Positions 32,955-41,944 of a stretch of DNA of 64,000 nt are shown piece by piece. The notes under the pieces were generated by a model. The model ran no database searches, had not been told where the DNA came from, and was given only the letters and a program-made list of their open reading frames with translations. Both the position numbers and the translations under genes were made by a program. Origin of the DNA: Agrococcus sediminis (GTDB taxonomy: Bacteria; Actinomycetota; Actinomycetes; Actinomycetales; Microbacteriaceae). The DNA is taken from positions 14,161-78,160 of the forward strand of contig NZ_VOIR01000015.1 of the NCBI RefSeq assembly GCF_007923295.1, written 5' to 3'. Each line of letters opens with the position of its first letter. The stretch's first letter is position 1.

Positions 32955-33374
32955 ATGGAGAGATCGATCAGCGACGAGGCCGAGGCCTACGTGCGCAGCC
33001 TGCTCGACGACTGGCTCGTGCCGCACCCCGGGGAGTGCGTCGCCTGCTTCCTCGACCGCGCGCTCGAGCGCTCGAGCTGCGACGGCGACCTGCGGTTCGC
33101 CGAGCTCTACCGCGACCTCGCGGCGCCGCGCGCGACGGCGCTGCTGCCGCGGCTGCGGGCAGCGGGCGGCTACTGCGACTGCGAGGTGCTGAGCAACGCG
33201 ATGCAGCCGGCGTGGCACCTGTGGTCCACGAGCCGCGAGCTCGACCTCGACGGCCGGTCGATCGTGCTCGAGGCCGAGCCGCCCGAGGCGATGCCGCCCT
33301 GCACGGGCGTGCGGCGCGGCTCGACGCAGCCGTGCCGCAACTGGCACCGCATGCGGCGCCCCACGCGCTGGTGA
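32955..33374 (+). CDS. DUF2695 protein
   Basis: The product has 139 residues. The conserved core is PHPGECVACFLDRAL (His24, Cys28, Cys31) followed by CDGDLRFAELYRDLAAPRATAL and GGYCDCEVL (Cys74, Cys76). The Cys/His pattern suggests a zinc site, and the C-terminus (MPPCTGVRRGSTQPCRNWHRMRR) is basic. The family is small and of unknown function. Nested palindromic elements lie on both sides (32779-32842, 33402-33470), and a TCCACAGG box precedes it. The possible link to DNA binding is inference from the basic tail. Confidence 0.72.
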   Translation: MERSISDEAEAYVRSLLDDWLVPHPGECVACFLDRALERSSCDGDLRFAELYRDLAAPRATALLPRLRAAGGYCDCEVLSNAMQPAWHLWSTSRELDLDGRSIVLEAEPPEAMPPCTGVRRGSTQPCRNWHRMRRPTRW

Positions 33375-33401
33375 GGCCCGGCGCCCGCTCGCCGGTGTGA
33401 T

Positions 33402-33470
33402 CCGTTCCACCGAGCGGGACCCCTTCTACCGAGGAGGACCCGGTGCACAGGGTCCTCTGCGGTGGAGCGG
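33402..33470. repeat. Nested palindromic element, copy 4
   Basis: Outer arms CCGTTCCACCG (33402-33412) and CGGTGGAGCGG (33460-33470) have one mismatch. The core at 33435-33456 is a 22-bp palindrome with one mismatched pair around GGTGCAC. It contains GGGACCCCTTCTACCGA, the reverse complement of the arm in copy 2. Confidence 0.8.
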
Positions 33471-33553
33471 GTCCCGTTCGAGCGCACGGTGTTCGAGCGC
33501 ACGGTGTTCGACCGCACCGGCGGGCGCTGAGGCGGCGGGCGTAGCGTGGGCGG

Positions 33554-35314
33554 ATGGAGAGCGTCGACAACCGGCTCGCGGGCGCCGCGAGCGCCTACCT
33601 CAGGCTGCACGCCGACAACCCGGTCGACTGGCGGGAGTGGGGCGAGGCGGCGTTCGCCGAGGCGCGCGAGCGCGGCGTGCCGGTCTTCGCGTCGGTCGGC
33701 TACGCCACGTGCCACTGGTGCCACGTGATGGCGCGCGAGTCGTTCGCCGACGCCGAGGTCGGGGCGGCGCTCCGGGCAGGCTTCGTCGCCGTGAAGGTCG
33801 ACCGCGAGGAGCGGCCCGACGTCGACGCCGCGCTCATGGACGCGGCATCGGCCTTCACGCGCCAGCTCGGCTGGCCGCTCAGCGTCTTCCTCACGCCCGA
33901 CGGGCAGCCGTTCTTCGCCGGCACCTACTACCCGCCTACCGGCCGGCAGGGCGTGCCCGGCTTCCGCGACGTGCTCCGCGGCGTCGGCGCGGCCTGGCAG
34001 GAGCAGCCGGATGCGGTAGTCAACACCGCGGGGCGAGTGCAGGAGGCGCTCCGCGCCGCGCGGGCGGGCTCCGGCGAGCGTGCCGACGCGCTGCCGGACG
34101 CGGCCGAGATCCGGGCGGCGCTCGCCGGCGTCGCGGCGCAGGAGGACCCGGAGCACGGCGGGCTCGGCGAGGGGCAGAAGTTCCCGCAGGCGCCGCTCAT
34201 CCTGGCGCTCGTCGACGTCGATCCCGCGCTCGCGGGCCGCCTGCTCGACGCGGCAGCCGGCGACGACGCGGTGGTCGCGAGCGGCGGGTACTCGCACCTG
34301 CGCGGCCGCGACGGCGGCTTCTTCCGCTACGCGACGCGCCGCGACTGGGCCGCACCTCACTTCGAGCGGATGCTCATCGACAACGCGCAGCTGCTGCACG
34401 CCGCGACGCTGCTCGGGCGCGAGACCGTGGCGGCCGGCATCGTCGGCTTCCTCGACGACGTGCTGCGGCTGCCCGGCGGCGCGCTCGCGGTCGCCGAGGA
34501 CGCCGAGTCGACCGTGCGTGGGCAGCGCGTCGAGGGCGGCTGGCACCTGGGCCCGCCGTCGCCCGAGCGCGAGCGGCCGCCGCTCGACCGGCTCGTCGTG
34601 ACGGCCGCGAACGGGCTCGCGATCGAGGCGCTCAGCATCCGGGCGCTGCGCGACGGCGATGAGCGGGCGCTCGCGCTCGCACGCGGCGCGGCGGAGCACC
34701 TGCTCGCGCATCACGTGCGACCTACGCCCGAGGGCGTGCAGCTCGTGCACGCGAGCCTCGACGGGCAGGCCTCCGACGCGGTCGCGACCGCGGCCGACGC
34801 CGGCTGCCTCGCGAGCGGCCTGCTTGCGCTCACCGCCGCGACCGGCGAAGCGCGCTGGGCCGTGGAGGCCCGCGCGATCCTCGAGGCGGCACCCGACCCC
34901 GTCGCCGTCGCGGGGCAGGGCCCGGCGCTCGAGCTCGGGCCGGCCTCCGACGGCGACGCGCCGTCGGGCGAGGCCGCGCTCGCGGGAGCGCTGCACGGGC
35001 TCTACGCGCTGAGCGGCGACGCCGAGCACCTCGAGCGCGCGACCCGGTTGCTCGACGCGACCCTGGCCATCCGCAACCCGTTCGCCGGCGCCGCGACGCT
35101 GCGGGTCGCGTCGCTGCTCGCAGAGCCGCCGCAGACGCTCGTGCTCGTCGGCGAGCCGCCCTCGGCCTTGCGCCGCGAGCCCGGCGCCCTGGTCATGAGC
35201 CCCGCGCAGGCGGCCGAGCTCGCGGATGCCGGCTTCGAGCTGCTGGCCGGGAAGGAGGCGCCGGGCGCCTACCGGTGCCGCGGCTTCGTCTGCGACCTGC
35301 CCGAGCCGTTCTGA
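33554..35314 (+). CDS. Thioredoxin-domain protein of the YyaL/SSP411 family (DUF255)
   Basis: The product has 586 residues, slightly shorter than many homologues. The N-terminal thioredoxin-like domain starts NRLAGAASAYLRLHADNPVDW and has Cys53 and Cys56 in ATCHWCHVMA. Then come VKVDREERPDVD and GWPLSVFLTPDGQPFFAGTYYPP. The rest is an alpha/alpha-barrel resembling glycosidase-type (six-hairpin) folds (FFRYATRRDWAAPHFERMLIDNAQLL). It is cytoplasmic, with unknown substrate. ATG 33554 has TAGCGT 6 nt upstream (33542-33547). Confidence 0.92.
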   Translation: MESVDNRLAGAASAYLRLHADNPVDWREWGEAAFAEARERGVPVFASVGYATCHWCHVMARESFADAEVGAALRAGFVAVKVDREERPDVDAALMDAASAFTRQLGWPLSVFLTPDGQPFFAGTYYPPTGRQGVPGFRDVLRGVGAAWQEQPDAVVNTAGRVQEALRAARAGSGERADALPDAAEIRAALAGVAAQEDPEHGGLGEGQKFPQAPLILALVDVDPALAGRLLDAAAGDDAVVASGGYSHLRGRDGGFFRYATRRDWAAPHFERMLIDNAQLLHAATLLGRETVAAGIVGFLDDVLRLPGGALAVAEDAESTVRGQRVEGGWHLGPPSPERERPPLDRLVVTAANGLAIEALSIRALRDGDERALALARGAAEHLLAHHVRPTPEGVQLVHASLDGQASDAVATAADAGCLASGLLALTAATGEARWAVEARAILEAAPDPVAVAGQGPALELGPASDGDAPSGEAALAGALHGLYALSGDAEHLERATRLLDATLAIRNPFAGAATLRVASLLAEPPQTLVLVGEPPSALRREPGALVMSPAQAAELADAGFELLAGKEAPGAYRCRGFVCDLPEPF

Positions 35315-35329
35315 CCTGTCAGCGGGGAC

Positions 35330-37186
35330 TCACCGGCCGGGCCACGTCGGCGGCCAGTAGCGCAGCCGCACGAGGTCGGAGGGCAGCTCGATGCCGTACC
35401 AGACGGGTAGGAACCAGAGCGCGACGGCGATGCTCGCGAGCACGAGCGCCGCGACCGTCAGCCAGCCCCACGCGCGGCGCTCGACGTCGTCGCGCGCGGG
35501 CCGCGTCGCTGCCCGCGCGGCCGGGGCGGGCACGGCGGCCGCGAGGTCGGCGTCGAGCCGCGCCGACGCATCCGCCGCGTGTTCCGCCGGCCGCGCGTCG
35601 TCCGCCGCCTCGTGACCCACCCCGAGCCCGTCCGTCGACCGGCTCTGCGCAGCGCCGACCGGACTATCCGGCCCAGCCGCCACGGAGCCGGTCGACGGAC
35701 GGCGCGGCGGCCCGACGAGCACCTGCAGCGCGTGCGCGAGCCCGATGACGAGGAACGGCAGGAAGACGATCGCGTAGAAGAAGAAGATCGTGCGCTCGGG
35801 GAACGCGAGCCACGGCACGTACCCGGCGGCGATCGCGACGAGCAGGAAGCCCACGCGCCGGTCGAGCGTGCGGCCGAAGCGGTAGAGCAGGAAGCCGAGC
35901 GCGACGATTCCGGCGTACCAGACGACGAGGTTCGGCAGCGCCGTCACCCACCAGGTGCCCGCATCACTGGACGCCATCTCGAAGCCCGTCGGGCGGCCGA
36001 GCCACAGCCACTCGTAGGCGGGCGACTGGTACGAGTGGTCGCCCGTGAGCCCCACGTGGAAGCCGAGCTGCTGCGCGTGGTACGCCCAGAGCGACTGCAG
36101 CCCGAGCGGCACCCACGCGAGCAGCCCGCCCCAGCGCAGGTCGGCGCGCTCGAGCATGAGCTGCGAGCCCCAGCCGCCGTCGAACCAGCCGGCGTAGCTC
36201 GCGACGTAGACGACGAGCGCGGGTCCGACGAGCAGCACGAAGCTCGCCGGCGCCTGCGACAGCAGCGTGCCGAGCCACGGCGATCGGTAGCCTGCGCGCC
36301 GCCGGTCGAGGGCGTCGAGCAGCACCGTCCAGAGCCCGAAGGCGGCGAGGAACACGGCGCCCGACCACTTCGTCGCGCACGCGGCGCCGAGCAGCACGCC
36401 CGCGATGACGAGCCAGGGCCGCGTCCACATGGCGGCGAGGATGCGCCGGGGCCGTTCGGCGAGGGTGCGCACGGTGCGCGCGGGGGAGCCGCGCCGGTCG
36501 ACGAGCAGCGCGCCGGCCCCGGCCAGCACGAAGAGGGCGAGGATGCCGTCGAGCAGCGCCGTGCGGCTCATGACGATCGCGAAGCCGTCGATCGCCATCC
36601 ACAGGCCCGCGAGCGAGGCGAACGCCACCGACCCCAGCAGGCCGCGCGCGATCGCGTAGGTGAGGCCGACGAGGGCGATGCCGGCGAGCGCGCTCGGCAG
36701 CCGCCACCAGAACGGGTCGGCCATGCCGAACACGGCCATCGCCATGCCGATGATCCACTTGCCGAGCGGCGGGTGCACGACGTAGTCGGCCTCGGTCGTG
36801 AGGCCGCCCGGGTCGCCCGCCTGGAATCGCTCATCGGAGCCGTCGGCCCACTCGCCCTCGTAGCCGAGCTGCCAGGTCGACCAGCCCTCCTTGACGTAGT
36901 ACGTCTCGTCGAAGACGAGGATGCCCGGGTGGCCGAGCGCGGTGAGCCTCGCGACGGCGGCGATCGCGACGATGGCGACGGGCGCGCCGATCTCGATGCG
37001 GCGGCGGATGCGCGGCTCGGCGAGGCGCGCTTCGAGCGCCCCGTACGCGCGCACGAAGCGGCCCGGCGCGCGCGTCGCGGGCCGTTCGGGCGCGGGCTCG
37101 TCGTCGACCGCGACGGCGGCGCCGGCGGGCGCGAGCGAGGATGCGTGCGCGCCGTCGTCGCTGTCGGCGGCGCGCGGGTCGGTCAC
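35330..37186 (-). CDS. pmt: Protein O-mannosyltransferase (PMT family)
   Basis: The product has 618 residues with about 11 membrane helices. It transfers mannose from polyprenyl phosphate to exported proteins during Sec translocation. Hallmarks are GHPGILVFDETYYVKEGWS (the essential Asp-Glu in the first outer loop), VHPPLGKWII and ATKWSGAVF. The fixed C-terminal segment RLRYWPPTWPGR is typical of actinobacterial Pmt. A hydrophilic cytoplasmic insertion (residues about 495-575) includes RPSTGSVAAGPDSPVGAAQ and is encoded by an 18-bp inverted repeat at 35628-35702. GTG 37186 starts the gene; it is divergent from rsmI by 70 bp, and longer frames would overlap rsmI. Confidence 0.93.
   Translation of the reverse strand: MTDPRAADSDDGAHASSLAPAGAAVAVDDEPAPERPATRAPGRFVRAYGALEARLAEPRIRRRIEIGAPVAIVAIAAVARLTALGHPGILVFDETYYVKEGWSTWQLGYEGEWADGSDERFQAGDPGGLTTEADYVVHPPLGKWIIGMAMAVFGMADPFWWRLPSALAGIALVGLTYAIARGLLGSVAFASLAGLWMAIDGFAIVMSRTALLDGILALFVLAGAGALLVDRRGSPARTVRTLAERPRRILAAMWTRPWLVIAGVLLGAACATKWSGAVFLAAFGLWTVLLDALDRRRAGYRSPWLGTLLSQAPASFVLLVGPALVVYVASYAGWFDGGWGSQLMLERADLRWGGLLAWVPLGLQSLWAYHAQQLGFHVGLTGDHSYQSPAYEWLWLGRPTGFEMASSDAGTWWVTALPNLVVWYAGIVALGFLLYRFGRTLDRRVGFLLVAIAAGYVPWLAFPERTIFFFYAIVFLPFLVIGLAHALQVLVGPPRRPSTGSVAAGPDSPVGAAQSRSTDGLGVGHEAADDARPAEHAADASARLDADLAAAVPAPAARAATRPARDDVERRAWGWLTVAALVLASIAVALWFLPVWYGIELPSDLVRLRYWPPTWPGR
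35628..35702. repeat. 18-bp perfect inverted repeat inside pmt
   Basis: CCGTCCGTCGACCGGCTC (35628-35645) and its exact complement (35685-35702) flank a 39-bp loop. It encodes a Ser/Gly/Ala-rich part of the cytoplasmic loop of the mannosyltransferase. Confidence 0.85.
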
Positions 37187-37243
37187 CCGGCGATTCTCGC
37201 ATCCCGTCCGCTGCTCCAGCGGAGGCGGGGCGAGGCAGCGCAG

Positions 37244-37249
37244 TAGCGT
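37244..37249 (+). promoter_or_regulatory. -10 box of rsmI (leaderless)
   Basis: TAGCGT lies 7 nt before the GTG at 37257. It decides this start over the longer open frame. Confidence 0.6.
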
Positions 37250-37256
37250 GGGCCGC

Positions 37257-38075
37257 GTGATCATCCTCGGCGCGACGCCCATCGGCAACCTGGGCGACGC
37301 GAGCGGCAGGCTCCGCGAGGCGCTCGCGACGGCCCCGGTGATCGCGGCGGAGGACACCCGCACCACCCGCCAGCTCATCCGCGCGCTCGGCATCGACGCC
37401 CAGCCGCAGCTCGTCGCGCTCCACGAGCACAACGAGGAGGCCGCGGCACCCGCGCTCGTCGAGCGCGCCCGCGACGAGGACGTGCTCGTGCTCACCGACG
37501 CCGGCATGCCGACCGTGAGCGACCCCGGCTTCCGGCTCGTGCAGGCCGCCGTCGCCGCCGGCGTCGCGGTCACGTGCCTGCCCGGGCCCTCGGCGGTGCT
37601 CACCGCGCTCGCCCTCTCGGGCCTGCCGACCGACCGGTTCGCCTTCGACGGCTTCCTGCCGCGGAAGGGCGGGGAGCGCGACCGCATGCTCGCCGCGCTC
37701 GCCCGCGAGGAGCGCACGGTCGTGCTCTTCGAGGCGCCGCACCGCCTCACCGACGCGCTCGAGGCGATCGACCGCGCGATGCCTGGCCGCCGCGTGGCCG
37801 TCTGCCGCGAGCTCACGAAGCGCTACGAGGAGGTGCGCCGCGGCACCGCCGCCGAGCTGCTGCCCTGGGCGCGGGAGGGCGTCAAGGGCGAGATCGTGCT
37901 CGTGCTCGAGGGCGCGACGCCCGTGCTCGCCGACCTCGACGCGGCTGTGCAGCAGGTGCTGGGGCTCAAAGCGGCGGGGATGCGCCTCAAGGAGGCCGCG
38001 GCCGAGGTCGCGGAGGCGACCGGGCACCCGCGGAACGCGCTCTACCGGGCCGCCCTGGAACATCCGGCGTCCTGA
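37257..38075 (+). CDS. rsmI: 16S rRNA (cytidine-1402-2'-O) methyltransferase RsmI
   Basis: The product has 272 residues. It methylates the ribose of C1402 in the decoding centre with S-adenosylmethionine. Motifs are GATPIGNLGDAS (residues 5-16), AAEDTRTTRQLI, LVLTDAGMPTVSDPG, TCLPGPSAVLTALALSGLPTDRF and FEAPHRL. The C-terminal part (RLKEAAAEVAEATGHPRNALYRAAL) is the family's conserved tail. It stands 72 bp before metG in the same orientation, which is the usual actinobacterial order, although each has its own -10-like box. Confidence 0.95.
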   Translation: MIILGATPIGNLGDASGRLREALATAPVIAAEDTRTTRQLIRALGIDAQPQLVALHEHNEEAAAPALVERARDEDVLVLTDAGMPTVSDPGFRLVQAAVAAGVAVTCLPGPSAVLTALALSGLPTDRFAFDGFLPRKGGERDRMLAALAREERTVVLFEAPHRLTDALEAIDRAMPGRRVAVCRELTKRYEEVRRGTAAELLPWAREGVKGEIVLVLEGATPVLADLDAAVQQVLGLKAAGMRLKEAAAEVAEATGHPRNALYRAALEHPAS

Positions 38076-38147
38076 GGCCGACCTCGGCCACCGGCGGGAT
38101 GCGTCGCGCGGCGTCACGCGTCCGGCGCGCTCCCTAGACTTGACCCC

Positions 38148-39698
38148 ATGCCCGAGCGCTTCACCGTCACGACGCCGATCTACTACGTCAACGACGTGCC
38201 GCACATCGGCCACGCCTACAACGAGGTCGCCACCGACGTGCTCGCGCGCTGGCACCGCATGCGCGGCGACGACACGTGGATGCTCACGGGCACCGACGAG
38301 CACGGCCAGAAGATCATGCGCACCGCGGCCGCGAACGGCGTCAGCCCGCAGGAGTGGACCGACCGGCTCGTCGAGAGCGCCTGGATCCCGCAGCTCGAGC
38401 TGCTCAACATCGCGAACGACGACTACATCCGCACCACGAGCGAGCGGCACAAGGTCGGCGTGCGCATCTTCCTCGAGCGCCTCAAGGAGGCCGGGTACAT
38501 CTACCACGGCGAGTTCGAGGGCCAGTACTGCGTCGGCTGCGAGGAGTACAAGACGGCGAACGACCTGGTGCCCGGCACCGGCGAGTTCGAGGGCCAGCTC
38601 GTCTGCGCCATCCACTCCCGCCCGATCGAGGTCGTGCGCGAGGCGAACTACTTCTTCAAGCTCAGCGAGTTCGGCGACCGCCTGCTCGCGCTCTACGAGG
38701 AGCGCCCCGACTACGTGCAGCCCGAGCACGTGCGCAACGAGGTGCGCCAGTTCGTGAAGCAGGGCCTCAACGACCTGTCGATCAGCCGCAACACCTTCGA
38801 CTGGGGCATCAAGGTGCCGTGGGACGAGACGCACGTCGTCTACGTCTGGTTCGAGGCGCTGCTGAACTACATCACCGCCAACGGCTACGGCGTCGACGAC
38901 GAGCTGTTCGCGCGCCGCTGGCCGGCCGTGCACATCGTCGGCAAGGACATCGCGCGCTTCCACGCGGTCATCTGGCCCGCGATGCAGATGGCGGCCGGCA
39001 TCGAGATCTCGTCGCACGTCTTCGGCCACGGCTGGCTGCTCGTCGGCGGCGAGAAGATGTCGAAGTCGAAGGCGACGGGCATCGAGCCGAGGCAGATCAC
39101 CGACGTCTTCGGCGTCGACGCCTTCCGCTACTACTTCATGTCGGCGATCGCGTTCGGCTCCGACGGCTCCTTCTCGTGGGAGGACCTCGACGCCCGATAC
39201 CACGCCGAGCTCGCCAACGGCCTCGGCAACCTCGCCTCGCGCGTCATCGCGATGGTGCACAAGTACTGCGACGGCGTCGTGCCCGAGGTGGCCGTCGACG
39301 CCGACATCCTGGCGCTCACGACGGATGCGGTGGGTCGCGCCGAGCGGGCGATCGACCGGTTCGCGATCGACGAGGCCGTCGACGCGGCCATGTCCATCGT
39401 CGAGCGGCTGAACGGCTACATCACCGAGCAGGCACCGTGGGTGCTCGCGAAGGACGAGGCGCAGCGCGACCGGCTGGCGGCAGTGCTCGCCTCGAACGTG
39501 CACGGCATCGGCACGGCCGCGATCCTGCTCGCGCCGGTCATGCCCGACACAGCGCAGAAGCTGTGGGCGGCGGTCGGCGGCGAGGGCGACGTGCTCGCGC
39601 AGCGCATCCAGGCGGCGCACGAGTGGCAGGGCACGGGCCGCGTGACGACCGTGCCGCCGCTGTTCCCGCGCATCGAGCAGGCGCAGCCCGCGAGCTGA
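38148..39698 (+). CDS. metG: Methionyl-tRNA synthetase
   Basis: The product has 516 residues, the short form without a C-terminal tRNA-binding domain. Class I signatures are PHIGH (residues 18-22) and KMSKS (303-307). The connecting domain has YCVGCEEYKT and LVCAIHSRP. The anticodon-binding helical domain starts near residue 375. TAGACT at 38135-38140 is 7 nt before the ATG. This is an essential cytoplasmic enzyme, and it is followed by an unrelated SRPBCC gene. Confidence 0.97.
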   Translation: MPERFTVTTPIYYVNDVPHIGHAYNEVATDVLARWHRMRGDDTWMLTGTDEHGQKIMRTAAANGVSPQEWTDRLVESAWIPQLELLNIANDDYIRTTSERHKVGVRIFLERLKEAGYIYHGEFEGQYCVGCEEYKTANDLVPGTGEFEGQLVCAIHSRPIEVVREANYFFKLSEFGDRLLALYEERPDYVQPEHVRNEVRQFVKQGLNDLSISRNTFDWGIKVPWDETHVVYVWFEALLNYITANGYGVDDELFARRWPAVHIVGKDIARFHAVIWPAMQMAAGIEISSHVFGHGWLLVGGEKMSKSKATGIEPRQITDVFGVDAFRYYFMSAIAFGSDGSFSWEDLDARYHAELANGLGNLASRVIAMVHKYCDGVVPEVAVDADILALTTDAVGRAERAIDRFAIDEAVDAAMSIVERLNGYITEQAPWVLAKDEAQRDRLAAVLASNVHGIGTAAILLAPVMPDTAQKLWAAVGGEGDVLAQRIQAAHEWQGTGRVTTVPPLFPRIEQAQPAS

Positions 39699-39756
39699 GC
39701 CGCTGCCGCATCCCGCGGCCCTGGCCGAACACCGGGCGCCGTGCGAGGGTGGGGGC

Positions 39757-40227
39757 ATGAGCGAGACCACCCACGAGCGCACGGGCGAGCAGACCGTCGT
39801 GCATCGCCGCGAGTTCGACGCGCCCGCCGAGCGAGTGCAGCAGGCGCACACGGTCGCCGAGATCTTCTCGCAGTGGATGGGCCCGCGCGGCTCCCGCCTG
39901 CGCATCGAGCACTTCGAGCCGCGCACCGGCGGCGACTTCGACTACGTGGTCGAGGTCGGCGGCGGCGAGCACCGCTTCTGGGGCTCGTACCACGAGGTCG
40001 TCGAGGGCCGCATCGTGCACACCTGGGAGTACCAGGGGGAGCCCGGGCACCCGACGCTCGAGATCCTCGAGTTCCGCGAGCTGCCGGGGGAGCGGTGCGC
40101 GCTCGAGATCACCTCGGTCTACGCGTCGCGCGCCGACTGCGACGCGATGGTCTCCTCGGGCATCGACGGCGGCATGGACGAGGACTTCGAGCGGCTCGAC
40201 GAGGCGCTCGCGCACCTCGCGCACTGA
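39757..40227 (+). CDS. SRPBCC (AHSA1/START-like) domain protein
   Basis: The product has 156 residues with the helix-grip fold pattern of AHSA1-type proteins: VVHRREFDAPAERVQQAHTVAEIFSQWMGP at the start, GGDFDYVVEVGGGEHRFWGSYHEV in the middle, and a C-terminal helix GGMDEDFERLDEALAHL. Such proteins bind hydrophobic ligands or assist chaperones. It may be regulated with an ArsR partner elsewhere; none is adjacent. It is convergent with the lipoprotein at 40264. Confidence 0.85.
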   Translation: MSETTHERTGEQTVVHRREFDAPAERVQQAHTVAEIFSQWMGPRGSRLRIEHFEPRTGGDFDYVVEVGGGEHRFWGSYHEVVEGRIVHTWEYQGEPGHPTLEILEFRELPGERCALEITSVYASRADCDAMVSSGIDGGMDEDFERLDEALAHLAH

Positions 40228-40263
40228 GCGCGCGCGGCGCCACGCGCGGGTCGGCGGTCGTCG

Positions 40264-40860
40264 CTACGGCGCGGGCAGCGTGAGCACGAGCGGCTCCGGC
40301 AGGCCCGTGACCGTCAGCTGCAGCGCCGCATCCGCGTCGACGTCGGCGGGCACCAGCAGCGTGTAGGTGCGCGCCGCGTCGGGAGCGCCGCAGACCTGCG
40401 GCTGCTCGACCTGCACGGCGAGGGCTGTCGCCGATTCCGCGGTCAGCGGCCCGGCCAGTGCCCAGCAGCCGCTCGACGCGGGGAGCGAGAGCGCGATGCG
40501 GGCGGGCGGGTCGATCCAGGTCGCGACGCCGCCGAGCCGCAGCACGTCGTCGACGGATGCGCCGCTGTGCTCGGGCAGGCCGTCCTCGCCGTCATCCAGG
40601 CCGACCGACGGCTCGGGGGCGACCATCGCCTGGGCCTCCGCCGCTTCCTCCTCAGCGGCCGCCGCATCGCGCGCGACCGACTGCTGCCCGGCCGCCTGCT
40701 GGTCAGCAGCGGTCTGCGTCGACTCCTCGGCCGACTCCGACGACGTGCCCGCCATCCCGGGCTCGCCCGCGCTCGGCGGCGAGACGGCACCGCCGGATGC
40801 GCACGCGGACATCGCGAGCGCGGTCGCGATCGCGAGGGGAAGAGCCAGGCGTCTGGGCAT
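40264..40860 (-). CDS. Lipoprotein, single-domain relative of the one at 41945
   Basis: The product has 198 residues with lipobox AMSAC (Cys20), an Ala/Glu/Gln-rich linker (AAAAEEEAAEAQ) and a beta-rich domain. The domain begins ATWIDPPARIALSLPASSGC and ends TYTLLVPADVDADAALQLTVTG. This matches each of the two domains of the lipoprotein encoded beyond tatD, so the three domains form a local family. Two cysteines (SSGC, QPQVC) probably pair. GGAGG precedes the ATG. Function is unknown. Confidence 0.72.
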   Translation of the reverse strand: MPRRLALPLAIATALAMSACASGGAVSPPSAGEPGMAGTSSESAEESTQTAADQQAAGQQSVARDAAAAEEEAAEAQAMVAPEPSVGLDDGEDGLPEHSGASVDDVLRLGGVATWIDPPARIALSLPASSGCWALAGPLTAESATALAVQVEQPQVCGAPDAARTYTLLVPADVDADAALQLTVTGLPEPLVLTLPAP

Positions 40861-40972
40861 GCCGGGAGGACCTCCGTGGACGAAAACGCGGACCACGATA
40901 GCGGCTCTTCCCCGACGACCGCCTGGAAGGGCCCTCGGCTCCGCCTGTGGACGGGTCTCCTAGGCTGGGTGC

Positions 40973-41926
40973 ATGCCCACGAGCCACGACGGCACAGCCC
41001 CTGCCCGCACGCCCTCCGAGCCGCTCGCCGAGGCGCCGCGCGGGACGACGCTGCCCGGCGGCGAGTACATCCGGGAGCGCTTCGACGACGGCAAGCGCGA
41101 CCTCACGCGGCCCGGGGCACCGGAGCCCCTCGGCGTGCCGATCTACGACAACCACACGCACCTCGAGATCAAGGACGGCGACGACTTCCCCTACTGGCGC
41201 GCCCTCGACGCGGCCGAGGCTGCCGGCGTCGCGGGCGTCATCCAGGTGGGCGGCGACGTCGAGTCGTCGGAGTGGTCGGCGGCGCTCGCGGCGCAGGACC
41301 GCCGCGTGCTCGCCGCGGTGGCGCTGCACCCGAACGAGGCGCCCGGCTACGCGGCGGCCGGCACGCTGCCCGACGCGCTCGCGACGATCGACGCGCTCGC
41401 CGCGCAGCCGCGCGTACGGGCGGTCGGCGAGACCGGCCTCGACTTCTTCCGCACCGGCGACGACGGCCGGCGCGCGCAGCACGAGTCGTTCGAGGCGCAC
41501 ATCGACATCGCGAAGCGGCACGGCATCGCGCTGCAGATCCACGACCGCGACGCGCACGACGAGGTCGTCGAGACGCTGCTGCGCGTCGGGGCGCCCGAGA
41601 CGACGGTCTTCCACTGCTTCTCCGGCGACGAGGCGCTCGCGCGCACCGCGGCCGAGCACGGCTGGTACCTGTCGTTCGCGGGCACCGTGACGTTCTCGAG
41701 CGCGAAGAACCTGCACGCGGCGCTCGCGGTCGCCGACCGCAGCCGCATCCTGGTGGAGACGGATGCGCCGTTCCTCACGCCGACGCCGCACCGCGGCCGC
41801 CCGAACAGCCCGTACCTGACGCCGCTCACCGTGCGGTCGATGGCGGAGCGCCTCGGCATCGACGCCGACGAGCTCGCGGCGCTCACCGCCGAGAACACCG
41901 TGCGCGCCTACGGCAGCTGGGACTGA
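40973..41926 (+). CDS. tatD: TatD-family metal-dependent hydrolase
   Basis: The product has 317 residues. It is a TIM-barrel nuclease/hydrolase acting as 3'-5' exonuclease on DNA or RNA in characterised homologues. Metal ligands lie in YDNHTHLE, GETGLDF, VFHCFSG and VETDAPFLTP. The N-terminal about 55 residues are an extension beyond the usual 260-residue core. TAGGCT (40961-40966) is 6 nt before the ATG. It is flanked by two related lipoprotein genes on the opposite strand, with no obvious functional tie. Confidence 0.92.
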   Translation: MPTSHDGTAPARTPSEPLAEAPRGTTLPGGEYIRERFDDGKRDLTRPGAPEPLGVPIYDNHTHLEIKDGDDFPYWRALDAAEAAGVAGVIQVGGDVESSEWSAALAAQDRRVLAAVALHPNEAPGYAAAGTLPDALATIDALAAQPRVRAVGETGLDFFRTGDDGRRAQHESFEAHIDIAKRHGIALQIHDRDAHDEVVETLLRVGAPETTVFHCFSGDEALARTAAEHGWYLSFAGTVTFSSAKNLHAALAVADRSRILVETDAPFLTPTPHRGRPNSPYLTPLTVRSMAERLGIDADELAALTAENTVRAYGSWD

Positions 41927-41944
41927 AGCTCCGGCCGAGCCGGG

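Noticed and set aside
40944-40951. Fourth TCCACAGG box (inverted) before tatD
   Set aside because: The orientation and distance (21 nt) differ, and tatD has a normal -10 box 6 nt before its start.
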